Positions 44,304 to 53,723 are shown, counted from the stretch's first letter. The stretch is 64,000 bases of DNA from Rhodopirellula baltica (GCA_002901265.1 PPHI01000020.1:1-64000); one strand, 5' to 3'. Notes: a model not told the origin generated them from the letters alone. Numbers and translations: made by a program.

Positions 44304-45155
44304 TCAGTACGGTCGGTCGCCGGAGATGGCAACGCGAAGCATTTCGCGACGGTGTCCGCTGTAGTCGCCCAGTGCGTGGTGAAGAACAGCACGATTGTCC
44401 CAAAACGCGACGGCACCTTTGGTCCAGCGAAATCGGCAGGTGAATTGCTCTTGGCTGGCATGTTCGAAGAGGTACTGCAACAGCGGAGCACTTTCGCGTT
44501 CGGTCATGTCTTTGAAGCGAACCGTGAATGTACGATTGACGAACAGCAGCTTGCGGCCTGTTTCCGGGTGTGTCCTGACCGCCGGATGCTCGACTTCTTC
44601 ATAGGCCTTTTCGCTTGGTGTGACCTGCATGTTTTTCCAGTAGGATGCGGCTCGACCAGTCGGCGAAAATGGTCCGCGTGCGGAATGAACCGCGGTCAGA
44701 CCGTCGAGCAATTGTTGCATCCCGGCCGATAGCGTTTCGTATGCGATGTACTGATTCGCAAACAACGTGTCGCCACCGTACGGTGGCACATCAACGCCGT
44801 ACAGGACTGATCCCATCGCTGGACATTCCTGATGAGTGACATCGCAATGCCACGTTCCGCCAAAATTCATCGTGGTCTCGTCCGCTTCTCGCAACACGCG
44901 AATCACTTTTGGGTGATCTGGTAAGCCTTTGACGAAATCGTGTTGATCCAAATCGCCGAAGCGACGGGCAAATGCGATTTGTGAATCCGGCGTCAAATTC
45001 TGATCACGGAAAAACAAGACAAGATGATCAAGCAACGCCTTGCGGATTTCGGCGATCACGTCGTCGGATAGCTGCGTAGAAAGATCCACACCGCTGACTT
45101 CCGCCCCCAACGTACCGGCAATCTGTTGCAATTGAAAATGTTGATAGTTTGACAT
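44304..45155 (-). CDS. TauD/TfdA-family Fe(II)/2-oxoglutarate dioxygenase
   Basis: 283 residues, the usual size. Iron ligands: His103 and Asp105 in TWHCDVT and distal His259 in NRAVLHHALGDY; the 2-oxoglutarate-binding Arg lies in SGHRREMLRV. The N-terminal GTLGAEVSGVDLS and LDHLVLFFRDQ match the family. Such enzymes hydroxylate small sulfonates, carnitine-like or aromatic-acid substrates, with substrate loss as an aldehyde. The aldo/keto reductase gene lies 27 bases upstream on the same strand, so the pair could hydroxylate a substrate and then reduce the carbonyl product. That coupling is inference. Confidence 0.92.
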   Translation of the reverse strand: MSNYQHFQLQQIAGTLGAEVSGVDLSTQLSDDVIAEIRKALLDHLVLFFRDQNLTPDSQIAFARRFGDLDQHDFVKGLPDHPKVIRVLREADETTMNFGGTWHCDVTHQECPAMGSVLYGVDVPPYGGDTLFANQYIAYETLSAGMQQLLDGLTAVHSARGPFSPTGRAASYWKNMQVTPSEKAYEEVEHPAVRTHPETGRKLLFVNRTFTVRFKDMTERESAPLLQYLFEHASQEQFTCRFRWTKGAVAFWDNRAVLHHALGDYSGHRREMLRVAISGDRPY

Positions 45156-45182
45156 GGTTCCTTTTGCCTGTGATGAGTCCGA

Positions 45183-46184
45183 TTAGTTGTACCGTGATGC
45201 TTCGCCGCCATCCCACAAGTCGGCGTTGGCCCCCAAGGCTTGCTTAACGGGCGATGTGATTTGATCGAGCTTCGCAACGATGTCCTCGTCCAATGTGTCG
45301 CTGACAAAGTTCGCATTTTGGCGTGCTTGCGATTCGTTTTTGGCCCCGGCAATCAGGCTCGCTATCCCGTGGTGCGAGAGTAGCCACTGGAGCGAGAGTT
45401 CTGGCAAACTCTTGCCGGTTTCGTCTGCCAATCGAACGATGGCATTGATTGCGTCGAATGTCGCCGCTTCGCATCCGCTTTCTTGATGCCTGGTATGCGG
45501 GCGCTGCGAAGAAAAATGTCGGGTGCGGGCGCGGCTATCTGGAACCTGCTCGGCCGCGTGGAATTTGCCAGACAACATTCCATGCATCAGGGGGCTATAC
45601 ACCAAAACCCCGATCCCGTCTGCGTCGCACTGTGGCAAGATTTCGAATTCAATCATCCGCGAGATCAAGTTGTAGGGCAGTTGATCGCTGAGCGGCTTTT
45701 CGATATCCCCGACTGAGGACAAGTCATTCAGCCCCGCGTTACACACACCGAGATGCCTTACCTTGCCTTGACGCTTCAGATCTAACATCGCTTGCCAAGT
45801 CTCCGCCAACGGAACGTCGGGGTCCGTCCAGTGGGTTTGGTACAAATCGATGTAATCGGTTTTCAAACGAGACAAGCTTTCATCGCACTCTTGAATCACA
45901 TCTGCGGCCCGCATTTTTCCGGGGCGGATCTTACTAGCAATCACAATTTCGTCGCGAAGTCCATTGTCGTGCAAAAACTTGCCGACCATCGTTTCACTGG
46001 CACCATCGCCATACATCGGTGCGGTATCAAAGAAGTTGACGCCACATTCGATTGCCGTTTTCATCGCCGCGATCGAATCCGTCTCGTAGCGGTCACCCCA
46101 ATGGAAATCACTTGTGATACCCCAGCAACCGAAACAGAGTTGGGATACACTAAGTTCCGTGCCATGGAACTGGTAATATTGCAT
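45183..46184 (-). CDS. Aldo/keto reductase
   Basis: 333 residues. NAD(P)H-dependent carbonyl reductase with the catalytic tetrad visible: Asp53 and Tyr58 in FFDTAPMYGDG, Lys85 in IASKIRPG, His118 in YQTHWTD. Start ELSVSQLCFGCWGITSDF and the C-terminal GAKNESQARQNANFV match the family. The segment KFHAAEQVPDSRARTRHF is the usual variable loop. It begins an operon with the TauD-type dioxygenase. A relic of a second copy of its N-terminus lies at 50068-50142, beyond the helicase gene. Confidence 0.92.
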   Translation of the reverse strand: MQYYQFHGTELSVSQLCFGCWGITSDFHWGDRYETDSIAAMKTAIECGVNFFDTAPMYGDGASETMVGKFLHDNGLRDEIVIASKIRPGKMRAADVIQECDESLSRLKTDYIDLYQTHWTDPDVPLAETWQAMLDLKRQGKVRHLGVCNAGLNDLSSVGDIEKPLSDQLPYNLISRMIEFEILPQCDADGIGVLVYSPLMHGMLSGKFHAAEQVPDSRARTRHFSSQRPHTRHQESGCEAATFDAINAIVRLADETGKSLPELSLQWLLSHHGIASLIAGAKNESQARQNANFVSDTLDEDIVAKLDQITSPVKQALGANADLWDGGEASRYN

Positions 46185-46565
46185 CAGTAGATTGGATAAG
46201 TGGTGGGAAGGCGTGAAACCGAACGCTTCACGGTGAGGAGGAACTCATAGCATAGCGATTTCGCACAAAGTGATGTGATGATCAGTTCCGTGAATGTTGC
46301 GCGTTGTGAAGGACAGATTTTGCAGCCTGTCAGGATTCAGAGTTTGTTTCGTTAAAATTCGCCATCTGTCTCGTAAAGATAGCGGACATACACGTTTCTT
46401 TTGTTGGGAGAAACGCCATGCCAGTGAATCATCAAGCTGCAAGTACGCGTTGATTGAATCACACGAACAGGACTAAAATTGGTCCGCGTGACAATTGATG
46501 ACGAATGGTTAGGTTTCGCGTTGCAACGCCGTCGTCGCAACTAACGGGATGATGGTGAAGCTCGG
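46185..46565. other. Divergent intergenic region
   Basis: 381 bases between the aldo/keto reductase (minus) and helicase (plus) genes. No gene or strong hairpin seen; it should hold both promoters. Confidence 0.4.
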
Positions 46566-49500
46566 ATGAGCGATGAAGATGATTCGGATTGGTTGGCGGA
46601 AGACTTCGAGTTTGAGCCAGCACGGTATGCGTCAGAATTGGATCTGCCTTTCGGCGACCCGCAGAAACTTGCCGACGCGTCAGCGGCGGTTCGGCAAGAG
46701 TACCGCGACAGCTCACGCTGGAAACGGCTGCAATGCACCAAGGTGAGTCTTTTCGCCGAACGGGATCGCGGTACCGTATTTGTGATCCATATCGGCAAAG
46801 CAGTTGAATTCGACTGGACCTGGGAAGGCGCAACTGCGTTTTGCCCCAGCTCGCTTGATGACGATCGGTCGTATTCGGACCGTTTCTACGAAGAGGCTGA
46901 CTTCGAGGATGACCTCATTTGGTCCGGTGAGATTGTTGAAGTTGACGAACGAAATGGTTGCTTGTTCGTTGCGTTGAATGACCTGGAAAAGGTTCCGGCC
47001 ATCGGTCCGTTTTTTGTCAGACCGTTTGAGTTTCTGTCAGTACTGGATGAACTTTACAGCGGCGAGTCGTTCGAAACCCTTCAATCACAGCTGCCTTCGC
47101 GGTTGGCCGCAGCGGAAGGCGATATCCACCCGAAGATCGCTTCGGCGCAAACGGGGCTTCCAGCATTGACCGAGTGGTGGAGGCATTCTTGGGGAGTTTT
47201 ATGGGGACCGCCTGGAACGGGAAAAACTTGGACGACCGGGCAACAGATCGCCAGGGTCGTTGGCGAGACGCTTTCGGAAACAAACGCCGAACGAGTCCTG
47301 ATCGTGTCGACGACCAACAGGGCGACCGATGCGGTTGCACTTTCGCTGGGTGATGCAGCAAAAAACGCCTGTCCAGAATTGCTCGAATCGGAAACGTTGC
47401 TGCGGATCGGAAAAGGCGCATCGCTCACCTCGTTCGTCAATCGGCAACTTGATTCGATGTTGGCGGGTACCGAATCGCAAGTGCTTTCGAGAATCAGTGC
47501 GTTGACCCAACAATTGCCGCTCTTCGACAACTGGGAAGAGAAGGCGTTCACTCGCAAGCAAATTGCTGAACTGCGAACGACAGGGAACGACCAAAGCCAA
47601 CGGATTTTTGTCAATCCGGACAAACGTGTGATCGTCGCAACTGCATTTCGGACGATGCGATTCTTAAAAGATGAAACGGTGAAGGGACTGATTGATGAAG
47701 GAGACTGCCCGTTCACGACGATCGTCATCGACGAAGCGGGATTGATTTCACGAGCCGCCATCGCCGCGCTATCCTTGTTAGCGGCAAGGCGGGTAATCTT
47801 GGTTGGCGATTCAAAGCAGCTTGCGCCAATCAGTCGCATCTCACGTGTGTTGCCTACGAGACAACAGACCTGGCTAGCCAGCAGCGGACTAAGCCACCTT
47901 GAGGAAACCAGTGACGTGCCAAAAGCCGTTTACTTGTTGACGGAGCAGCGGCGGATGCATCCCGAGATTTGTGCGGTTGTCTCGGCCTACCAATACAATG
48001 GCGTTTTAAAAACAGCGACTGAGCGCGTCAACGCTTCATCAGCCCTCACGCCCTTTCTGAAAGACCACTCACGCGCGATTTGGTATGTCCTTGATGCGGA
48101 GGATTGTCCCCTGGAAGCGATCCGGGCGAGCCGAGGTCCGGGGAATCAAAGTTGGGTTCGTGCGATCACCGAGAGTGTCCTGAAGAAGTTGTTTGCCGAT
48201 AACGATGTTCGCGACGCCAACGGTTTGTTTATCTCGCCGTTCAAAGCACAAGCCAACATGGTCGGTGACCTGTTGGCGGGATGGGGTCTGACGACTTGGG
48301 AGGCGTCAACCGTTCATAGCCAACAAGGATCGGAAGCTGATATCGTCATCTTTGATACGGTGAACGCTGGCAACCACACTTGGGGGATCGTCGAATGGAA
48401 GCGTCTGGTCAATGTCGCAATCAGCCGCGCACGCGAAGCGGTAATCGTGCTCGCTAGTCGATCCGAAATGGAAGAACCGTATTTGCGATCGCTACGATCG
48501 CACTTAAAGCCTTCTGTTTTGGTGAAAAAGGCTGATCGGTTTGTGTGGAGTGATGTTTCAAGCGCCATTCATCGACTGGGATCCGAAGCGTCAACCATGC
48601 GTGTCGTTGATCCTTCGGCAAATTACCAAGTTGCACCACCGGAAACAGGCAATCCGAAAGCTCCCGGTTGTCGAATGGGGGATCAAATTGCAGCTCGCAA
48701 ACCGATGAAACCACAGCTTTCGCAGGAACAGCAGCGATTAACGAACTTGGAACTGGACGGCAAACCACGACTCGTACGAGGGGTTGCTGGCAGCGGAAAG
48801 TCCGTGGTGCTGTGCAATTGGCTCGCGAAAACGGTTAAACGACTTCGCGACCGGAAGGACGCGCGGATTTGGGCTGTGTATGCGAACCGCAGTCTTCATC
48901 AATTGTTGTGTGAATCGATCGAATCCGCATGGGATTCGCTGAACGAAGGCGAACTGTTCGACAGGACCACCTTCCCATGGGAACACGTCGAGTTACTGCA
49001 TGTGAAAGACGTACTATCAGGGATGTTGCCGAGCGTTCAGTTGAAGATGGATGACTTTGGATTTGACTACGACCGCGCCGCTGAAGAGTTTCTCAATCGC
49101 CAGGACACCGACCACCTGCTACCGCGTTGTACCGCTTTATTCATCGACGAAGCACAAGATATGGGCCCGGCGACGTTGCGTCTGTTGTTGTCGGTGGTGG
49201 AGCAATCAGACGAGTCGGATGCCAACAGTCGTTCGGCGCATTTGTTTTACGACAACGCGCAAAACGTCTACAACACCAAGACGCCGAAATGGACCGACTT
49301 CGGATTGGACATGCGGGGCCGATCAACGATCATGCGGGAAAGTTTTCGTTCGACACGTCCAATTACCGAGTTCGCCGCGAACGTGCTCAGTCGGCTTTCG
49401 GGTGAAGGAGGACGTCAAGATCAACAAGAGTTGGTGTCGATGGGATTGCTCAAACCGACAGAACGAAATGGGCAAGTTTGGCTGGAGGCAAAATACAGCC

Positions 49501-49985
49501 AAGTCGAGGGCCCCAAGCCGATGTACCGTCAATGTGAACATCGCAATGAAGAAATGCGTGTTGTTGGTCGCCACTTGCGACACTTGATCGAAGTCGACGG
49601 GATCTCACCGACCGACATTTGTGTCATTTACAACGGCGGTGCGAGCGAGACTCTGAAATCGATGCTTGAACCGAAGTTAAAGGAGTTTGGCGTTGAGCTT
49701 TCGTTTCAGCGGAATCGATCGTTTGAACGCAAGGCGAACACTCTGATTGCGACGACTGCCCATTCCTACAAAGGATATGAATCCGAAGTCGTGGTGATTC
49801 CTTGTGTTGATCACTTTATCGCTGCGCAAGGCAAGATCCTTGCCAACGGTCTGTACGTTGCGATGACACGAGCGCGTTCGCTATTGGCGATTTACGGCGT
49901 TGACGGTGGCTCCGCGGCGAGTCACGAACTTTGCACGACGCTGGCTGCTTGTACGAAAGCGCAAGCGACGGAAGCAATCGGTTGA
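46566..49985 (+). CDS. Protein with two SF1 helicase modules in tandem
   Basis: 1139 residues. The first 210 residues lack a known domain. Module 1 is a Upf1/DNA2-like (SF1B) helicase: Walker A GPPGTGKT (214-221), Walker B VIDEAG (about 388), motif III VGDSKQLAP, LTEQRRMHPEI, STVHSQQGSEADIVIFDTVN and VNVAISRAREAVIVLASR. After a linker (about 690-720) comes module 2 of UvrD/Rep (SF1A) type: Walker A GVAGSGKS (about 738-746), FIDEAQDMG (about 860), ESFRSTRPI, TAHSYKGYESEVVVIP and VAMTRARSLLAIYGV. Both are complete, and no nuclease domain was seen. Two opposite-polarity-type motors in one chain suggest work on DNA or RNA-DNA junctions. The role is unknown; repair or phage defence are both possible. 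Confidence 0.9.
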   Translation: MSDEDDSDWLAEDFEFEPARYASELDLPFGDPQKLADASAAVRQEYRDSSRWKRLQCTKVSLFAERDRGTVFVIHIGKAVEFDWTWEGATAFCPSSLDDDRSYSDRFYEEADFEDDLIWSGEIVEVDERNGCLFVALNDLEKVPAIGPFFVRPFEFLSVLDELYSGESFETLQSQLPSRLAAAEGDIHPKIASAQTGLPALTEWWRHSWGVLWGPPGTGKTWTTGQQIARVVGETLSETNAERVLIVSTTNRATDAVALSLGDAAKNACPELLESETLLRIGKGASLTSFVNRQLDSMLAGTESQVLSRISALTQQLPLFDNWEEKAFTRKQIAELRTTGNDQSQRIFVNPDKRVIVATAFRTMRFLKDETVKGLIDEGDCPFTTIVIDEAGLISRAAIAALSLLAARRVILVGDSKQLAPISRISRVLPTRQQTWLASSGLSHLEETSDVPKAVYLLTEQRRMHPEICAVVSAYQYNGVLKTATERVNASSALTPFLKDHSRAIWYVLDAEDCPLEAIRASRGPGNQSWVRAITESVLKKLFADNDVRDANGLFISPFKAQANMVGDLLAGWGLTTWEASTVHSQQGSEADIVIFDTVNAGNHTWGIVEWKRLVNVAISRAREAVIVLASRSEMEEPYLRSLRSHLKPSVLVKKADRFVWSDVSSAIHRLGSEASTMRVVDPSANYQVAPPETGNPKAPGCRMGDQIAARKPMKPQLSQEQQRLTNLELDGKPRLVRGVAGSGKSVVLCNWLAKTVKRLRDRKDARIWAVYANRSLHQLLCESIESAWDSLNEGELFDRTTFPWEHVELLHVKDVLSGMLPSVQLKMDDFGFDYDRAAEEFLNRQDTDHLLPRCTALFIDEAQDMGPATLRLLLSVVEQSDESDANSRSAHLFYDNAQNVYNTKTPKWTDFGLDMRGRSTIMRESFRSTRPITEFAANVLSRLSGEGGRQDQQELVSMGLLKPTERNGQVWLEAKYSQVEGPKPMYRQCEHRNEEMRVVGRHLRHLIEVDGISPTDICVIYNGGASETLKSMLEPKLKEFGVELSFQRNRSFERKANTLIATTAHSYKGYESEVVVIPCVDHFIAAQGKILANGLYVAMTRARSLLAIYGVDGGSAASHELCTTLAACTKAQATEAIG

Positions 49986-50067
49986 GTCGATGGCTTGTGT
50001 ATTCGCGGGATAAGTGTCAGCCAATGCGACGTCCCGCGGGTAGCAGCCCATCTCGCGCCGATCAATA

Positions 50068-50142
50068 TCAATTCGCCACAGTCGCCACAGTGAAGCCGCT
50101 GGTAATTCCCCAGCATTCGAAACAGAGCCGGGATACACTTAG
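50068..50142 (-). pseudogene. Relic of an aldo/keto reductase N-terminus
   Basis: The minus strand reads LSVSRLCFECWGITSGF and then loses the frame and stops at 50068. This matches LSVSQLCFGCWGITSDF of the intact gene at 45183-46184, both in protein and closely in DNA. It starts 4 bases from a MITE-like repeat. About 25 codons are recognisable. Confidence 0.7.
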
Positions 50143-50145
50143 AAG

Positions 50146-50215
50146 CTGTTGATACTTGAGTATCGCTTTTCGCTCCGCAAAGGTAGCGGTCTCTGCTGCT
50201 TTTCCGGAGGAGAAG
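50146..50215 (+). repeat. MITE-like repeat, partial copy C
   Basis: CTGTTGATACTTGAGTATCG then TTTTCGCTCCGC and AAAGGTAGCG align with the left half of copies A and B (same order and orientation as copy A). The right end and its inverted repeat are missing. Confidence 0.55.
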
Positions 50216-50313
50216 TCGACATTGGACAAAGAAAAAAAAACAGGCCGCTTCGCTCGGTGTTTATGAACAAATCGTATTGCACCACTAGGCAATCAGGGTG
50301 TGAGGAGAGTTGG

Positions 50314-51402
50314 ATGACGAATCGACGCAAGACAATCAAAACGATTGTGGCCCTGACGGCAGTTCATGTTGTGGGGCCTGCATCAGCACAGCAACCAATA
50401 CCATCCAAACGGATTCGCATCGCGCAATTTGGAACGAAGCACGCCCACGCGATCGGAAAACTGGAAGCGATTCGCAAGTTTCCCGACACGTTTGATTTCG
50501 TCGGGGTTTGTGAGCCTGATCCATCGCGTCGCGCAGCCCTAGCGAATCATCCCGCTTTTCGCGATGTCACCTGGCTGACTGAAGAGCAGCTTTTGAAATC
50601 GGAAGGGCTGCAAGCGTGCGCGGTGGAGACTGAGGTAAAGCAGTTGGTGCCGACGGGTATCAAGTGCCTTCAAGCGGGGCTACACATTCATTTGGACAAG
50701 CCTGCGGGTGAATCAATGTCCGATTGCAAACGTCTGCATGCGATCGCAAACGAACGCGGTTTAACGGTGCAGATGGGGTACATGTTGCGTTACAACCCGG
50801 CGTTTCAGTTCGCTAAAAAACTGATGGAGCAAGGTGTGCTGGGGGAAGTCACCGAGATCAACGCCATGATGGGCAAATTCATGAACGACGGCGGGCGAAA
50901 GGAGCTTGAGCAATACGCCGGTGGCGGCATGTTCGAGTTAGCTTGTCATTTGATTGATCAAGTCGTTTGGATGCTTGGTCCGCCAAGCAACGTCACGTCG
51001 TTTGCGCGACGGAGCTTTCCTGAGAAGGACGACTTTGCGGATAACCAGCTCGCCGTTTTGGAGTACCCCAAGACACTCGTGACGATCCGTTGCAACCATA
51101 TCGATCCGATGGGGGGACCGCGACGGTCATTCTCGATCACCGGGACCGAAGGAACGTTCGAGATTAATCCACTGGAACCGACCCCATCCGGACGACTCGG
51201 ACTGGCGACCGCGAAGGACGGATTTCGAAAAGGATTTCAACCGATCGAATTTGATACTCCGAGCGGGCGTTACGACGCCGAATTCAAAGACTTGGCGGCA
51301 GTGATTCGAGGAGAACAAATATTGCAGTGGGATTCCAAGCATGACTTGGCAACGCATCGTGCCGTGCTGCAAGCGAGCGGTTTGCGTGTACCGGCGAACT
51401 AA
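50314..51402 (+). CDS. Tat-exported Gfo/Idh/MocA family oxidoreductase
   Basis: 362 residues from ATG 50314, preceded by GAGGAGAG; upstream in-frame codons fall in a repeat. The N-terminus (MTNRRKTIKTIVALTAVHVV, then ending ASAQQ) is a twin-arginine-type signal. The Rossmann domain follows: IRIAQFGTKHAHAIGKL, FVGVCEPDPSRR, and the family motif HIHLDKPAGESM with the catalytic Lys. C-terminal domain: LRYNPAFQFAKKLM, GGGMFELACHLIDQVVW, FSITGTEGTFEINP. Planctomycetes export many such enzymes, which oxidise or epimerise sugars or sugar derivatives. Substrate unknown. Confidence 0.9.
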   Translation: MTNRRKTIKTIVALTAVHVVGPASAQQPIPSKRIRIAQFGTKHAHAIGKLEAIRKFPDTFDFVGVCEPDPSRRAALANHPAFRDVTWLTEEQLLKSEGLQACAVETEVKQLVPTGIKCLQAGLHIHLDKPAGESMSDCKRLHAIANERGLTVQMGYMLRYNPAFQFAKKLMEQGVLGEVTEINAMMGKFMNDGGRKELEQYAGGGMFELACHLIDQVVWMLGPPSNVTSFARRSFPEKDDFADNQLAVLEYPKTLVTIRCNHIDPMGGPRRSFSITGTEGTFEINPLEPTPSGRLGLATAKDGFRKGFQPIEFDTPSGRYDAEFKDLAAVIRGEQILQWDSKHDLATHRAVLQASGLRVPAN

Positions 51403-51556
51403 GGTGCTGTGGCTGATGGTAAGAATAGGCCGCGAATCAGGGGACTCTTGGCAGTTTGTTAAAGTCACCGAGAACTCGTGTGGTTGATTCGTGGTGCTCG
51501 ACAATCGTGAATCGCCGGCGATACAATCATCAGCAACACCCCACAGGAATCCGAGC

Positions 51557-52405
51557 ATGTGTGATCAAGACCATTTTGACGACGATCTGAAGCGTTACTC
51601 ACGTCGCGACCTCGGCTCCATCGCGGCGGCCGGTGTCGGTGCGGCGATGTTCTTCCCGAGCGCTGCCGGAGCCGCAGAAGTTTCCGAGCAAGATGTTTCG
51701 ATCAAAACGGATGACGGAACATGCGACGCCTACTTCGTTGCCCCCAAGTCCGGCTCACATGCCGCTGTGTTGATATGGCCGGATATTTTTGGGTTGCGTC
51801 CCGCGTTTCGCCAAATGGGCAAACGTCTGGCAGAATCCGGGTATAGCGTTTTGGTCGTCAATCCGTTCTATCGCAAACAAAAGGCTCCGACCGCAAGCAA
51901 CGGCGCCAGCACTGCCATCACGGAAGTCCTGCCGTTGGCTCGATCGCTGACACCGGAAATTCAGATGGCCGATGCCAAAGCTTTTGTCGGTTGGCTGGAC
52001 GAACAGCCCCAGGTCGACACGGCGAAGAAAGTCGCCACGACAGGATATTGCATGGGAGGCCCGATCGTCTTTCGCACGGCCGCAACCGTGCCAGACCGTA
52101 TCGGCGCGGCGTGCACGTTCCATGGTGGCGGTTTGGTGACATCGAATCCCGATAGCCCGCACCTCCTGATTCCCAAGATGAAGGCACAGTTTCTGATTGC
52201 GATCGCTGAAAACGATGACGAGCGAGACCCGGAATCGAAAACGGTGCTCAAAGAATCGTTCGCCGACGCCGACTTGAAAGCGGAGATTGAGGTCTACCCA
52301 GCTGGACACGGCTGGTGTCCTCCCGATACTCGTGTTTACAACGCCGAGCAGTCCGAACGTGCGTGGTCGCGTATGCTGGCGTTGTTCGAAACGTCGCTCG
52401 CCTGA
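51557..52405 (+). CDS. Dienelactone hydrolase family protein, Tat-type signal
   Basis: 282 residues from ATG 51557. The N-terminus has a twin-arginine motif (YSRRDLGSIAAAGVG). Alpha/beta-hydrolase of the DLH family: nucleophile Cys165 in GYCMGGPIVF, acid in IAIAENDDERDPES, His in PAGHGWCPPDTRVY. The VLIWPDIFGLRPAFRQM and YSVLVVNPFYRKQ segments are family-typical. It hydrolyses lactones or esters; the natural substrate outside aromatic degradation is unclear. It follows the oxidoreductase on the same strand and precedes the YaiI-type gene by 8 bases. Confidence 0.9.
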   Translation: MCDQDHFDDDLKRYSRRDLGSIAAAGVGAAMFFPSAAGAAEVSEQDVSIKTDDGTCDAYFVAPKSGSHAAVLIWPDIFGLRPAFRQMGKRLAESGYSVLVVNPFYRKQKAPTASNGASTAITEVLPLARSLTPEIQMADAKAFVGWLDEQPQVDTAKKVATTGYCMGGPIVFRTAATVPDRIGAACTFHGGGLVTSNPDSPHLLIPKMKAQFLIAIAENDDERDPESKTVLKESFADADLKAEIEVYPAGHGWCPPDTRVYNAEQSERAWSRMLALFETSLA

Positions 52406-52413
52406 TTAAAACG

Positions 52414-52917
52414 TTGACTGACGAACCATCCGATTCTGAACAAACACCTCCGGCGCCAACCATTTGGATTGACGCCGATGCGTGTCCCGTGATGGTCAAG
52501 GAGTTGGTCTACCGAGCAGCCGACCGCCGACAGATCCCCGTTGTCGTGGTTGCCAATCAATCGATTCCCATTCCTAAATCGGCTTTTGTGCGACGGGTCA
52601 CCGTTCGCGATGGAGCGGATATGGCTGACCATGCAATTGTTGCCGCATCAAAAGCAGGGGACTTGGTGATCGCCGATGACGTTCCGCTCGCTGCACGCGT
52701 TATCGAAAACGGGGTCTTGGTGATCACAAGTCGCGGCGAACTCTACAACGAACGCAACATTCATAATCGGTTGGCGACCCGCGACTTGATGGAACAGCTC
52801 CGTCTTTCGGGGGTTGAGACCGGTGGGCCGAAGGCGTTTGGGAAAAAAGACGCTCAGGCGTTCGCCAATCAATTGGATCGAACGTTAACGAAACTGCTCA
52901 AACGGTCGGCGCGGTAA
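52414..52917 (+). CDS. YaiI/YqxD family protein (DUF188)
   Basis: 167 residues from TTG 52414, the first start after the stop of the hydrolase gene; the longer frame lies inside that gene. It matches the family: TIWIDADACPVMVKELVYRA, VVVANQSIPIP, DMADHAIVAASKAGDLVIAD, DVPLAARVIENG, RGELYNERNI and GPKAFGKKDAQAFANQLD. The conserved Asp residues resemble a PIN-like nuclease fold; the activity is not established. Cytoplasmic. Probably co-transcribed with the hydrolase. Confidence 0.92.
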   Translation: MTDEPSDSEQTPPAPTIWIDADACPVMVKELVYRAADRRQIPVVVVANQSIPIPKSAFVRRVTVRDGADMADHAIVAASKAGDLVIADDVPLAARVIENGVLVITSRGELYNERNIHNRLATRDLMEQLRLSGVETGGPKAFGKKDAQAFANQLDRTLTKLLKRSAR

Positions 52918-53168
52918 GCCCCGGTGGAACTGGGAGCTGAAATGTTTCGTTCCCTGCTCCTCGGTGGTCCTATCGATGGTGTCGGTGGCGGAAATCCGCG
53001 TTGGGAAGCATCGAGATTGATTTGATCTGTGGAGGATTGGCAGACTACTCTGACTTGGATTCCCATGTTTTTTCATCGGGATTTCTAAGAAACCGTCTGC
53101 TAGCGGTTCTTTACGGTGAAGGCGACTTGTTCGCGATTGGCCTGCCCGACGAAGCAGAAGCAGAGTGA

Positions 53169-53723
53169 ATGTTGAAACCGACACCGCCCATTGACCGGTC
53201 CGGTGACCAGGAACCCCAGATAACTACGGTTCGAAGTCTATTCGAATCCGAAGAGACGGGATTGCTGCGCTATGCGTTCTCGATTGTCGGGCGACGGGCT
53301 GTCGCCGAAGAGATCGTTCAGGAGGTTTTCCTGCAGCTCCACCAACGTTGGGACCAGATCGATGCTCCACAAGCATGGCTGTTCCGCAGCGTTCGCAACC
53401 GGGTCTACAACCACCTCCGCAACCATCGCCGGGAAGTGTTTTCGCACGGCCAAACCGACGAACCGTCGGATGCCGAGGGCGAAGACCTGCCCGAAGCGTT
53501 GCTGGAGCGGATGGAGGCGATGGCCAAGCTGCGGGAGATGCTCGGCGAACTTGATGAAGTCGATCGCCAATTGGTGACACTCAAGTACTTCGAAGGCCTC
53601 AAATACAAAGAGATCAGTGAACGGACTGGACTGAGCGTTGGAAACGTCGGCTATCGCCTCCACCACATTCTCAAAGAACTGGCGCACCGACTTCGTTCAC
53701 TCGGAATCGATGAAGACTCATGA
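53169..53723 (+). CDS. ECF-type RNA polymerase sigma factor
   Basis: 184 residues. Region 2 spans about 24-95 (LLRYAFSIVGRRAVAEEIVQ, EVFLQLHQRWDQIDAPQAWL, FRSVRNRVYNHLRNHRRE). An acidic linker (QTDEPSDAEGEDLPEALLER) and region 4 with the helix-turn-helix (LVTLKYFEGLKYKEISERTG, LSVGNVGYRLHHILKELAHR) complete it. It directs RNA polymerase to specific promoters, probably including its own. It overlaps the next gene by 4 bases (ATGA), whose product has the features of a membrane-anchored anti-sigma partner. Confidence 0.93.
   Translation: MLKPTPPIDRSGDQEPQITTVRSLFESEETGLLRYAFSIVGRRAVAEEIVQEVFLQLHQRWDQIDAPQAWLFRSVRNRVYNHLRNHRREVFSHGQTDEPSDAEGEDLPEALLERMEAMAKLREMLGELDEVDRQLVTLKYFEGLKYKEISERTGLSVGNVGYRLHHILKELAHRLRSLGIDEDS

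Larger units (their letters stand above)
49986..50313. other. Intergenic region with aldo/keto reductase relic and repeat
   Basis: 328 bases after the helicase gene. It contains the aldo/keto reductase N-terminal relic (50068-50142), a partial MITE-like copy (50146-50215) and an A9 tract near 50228. No intact gene. Confidence 0.6.
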
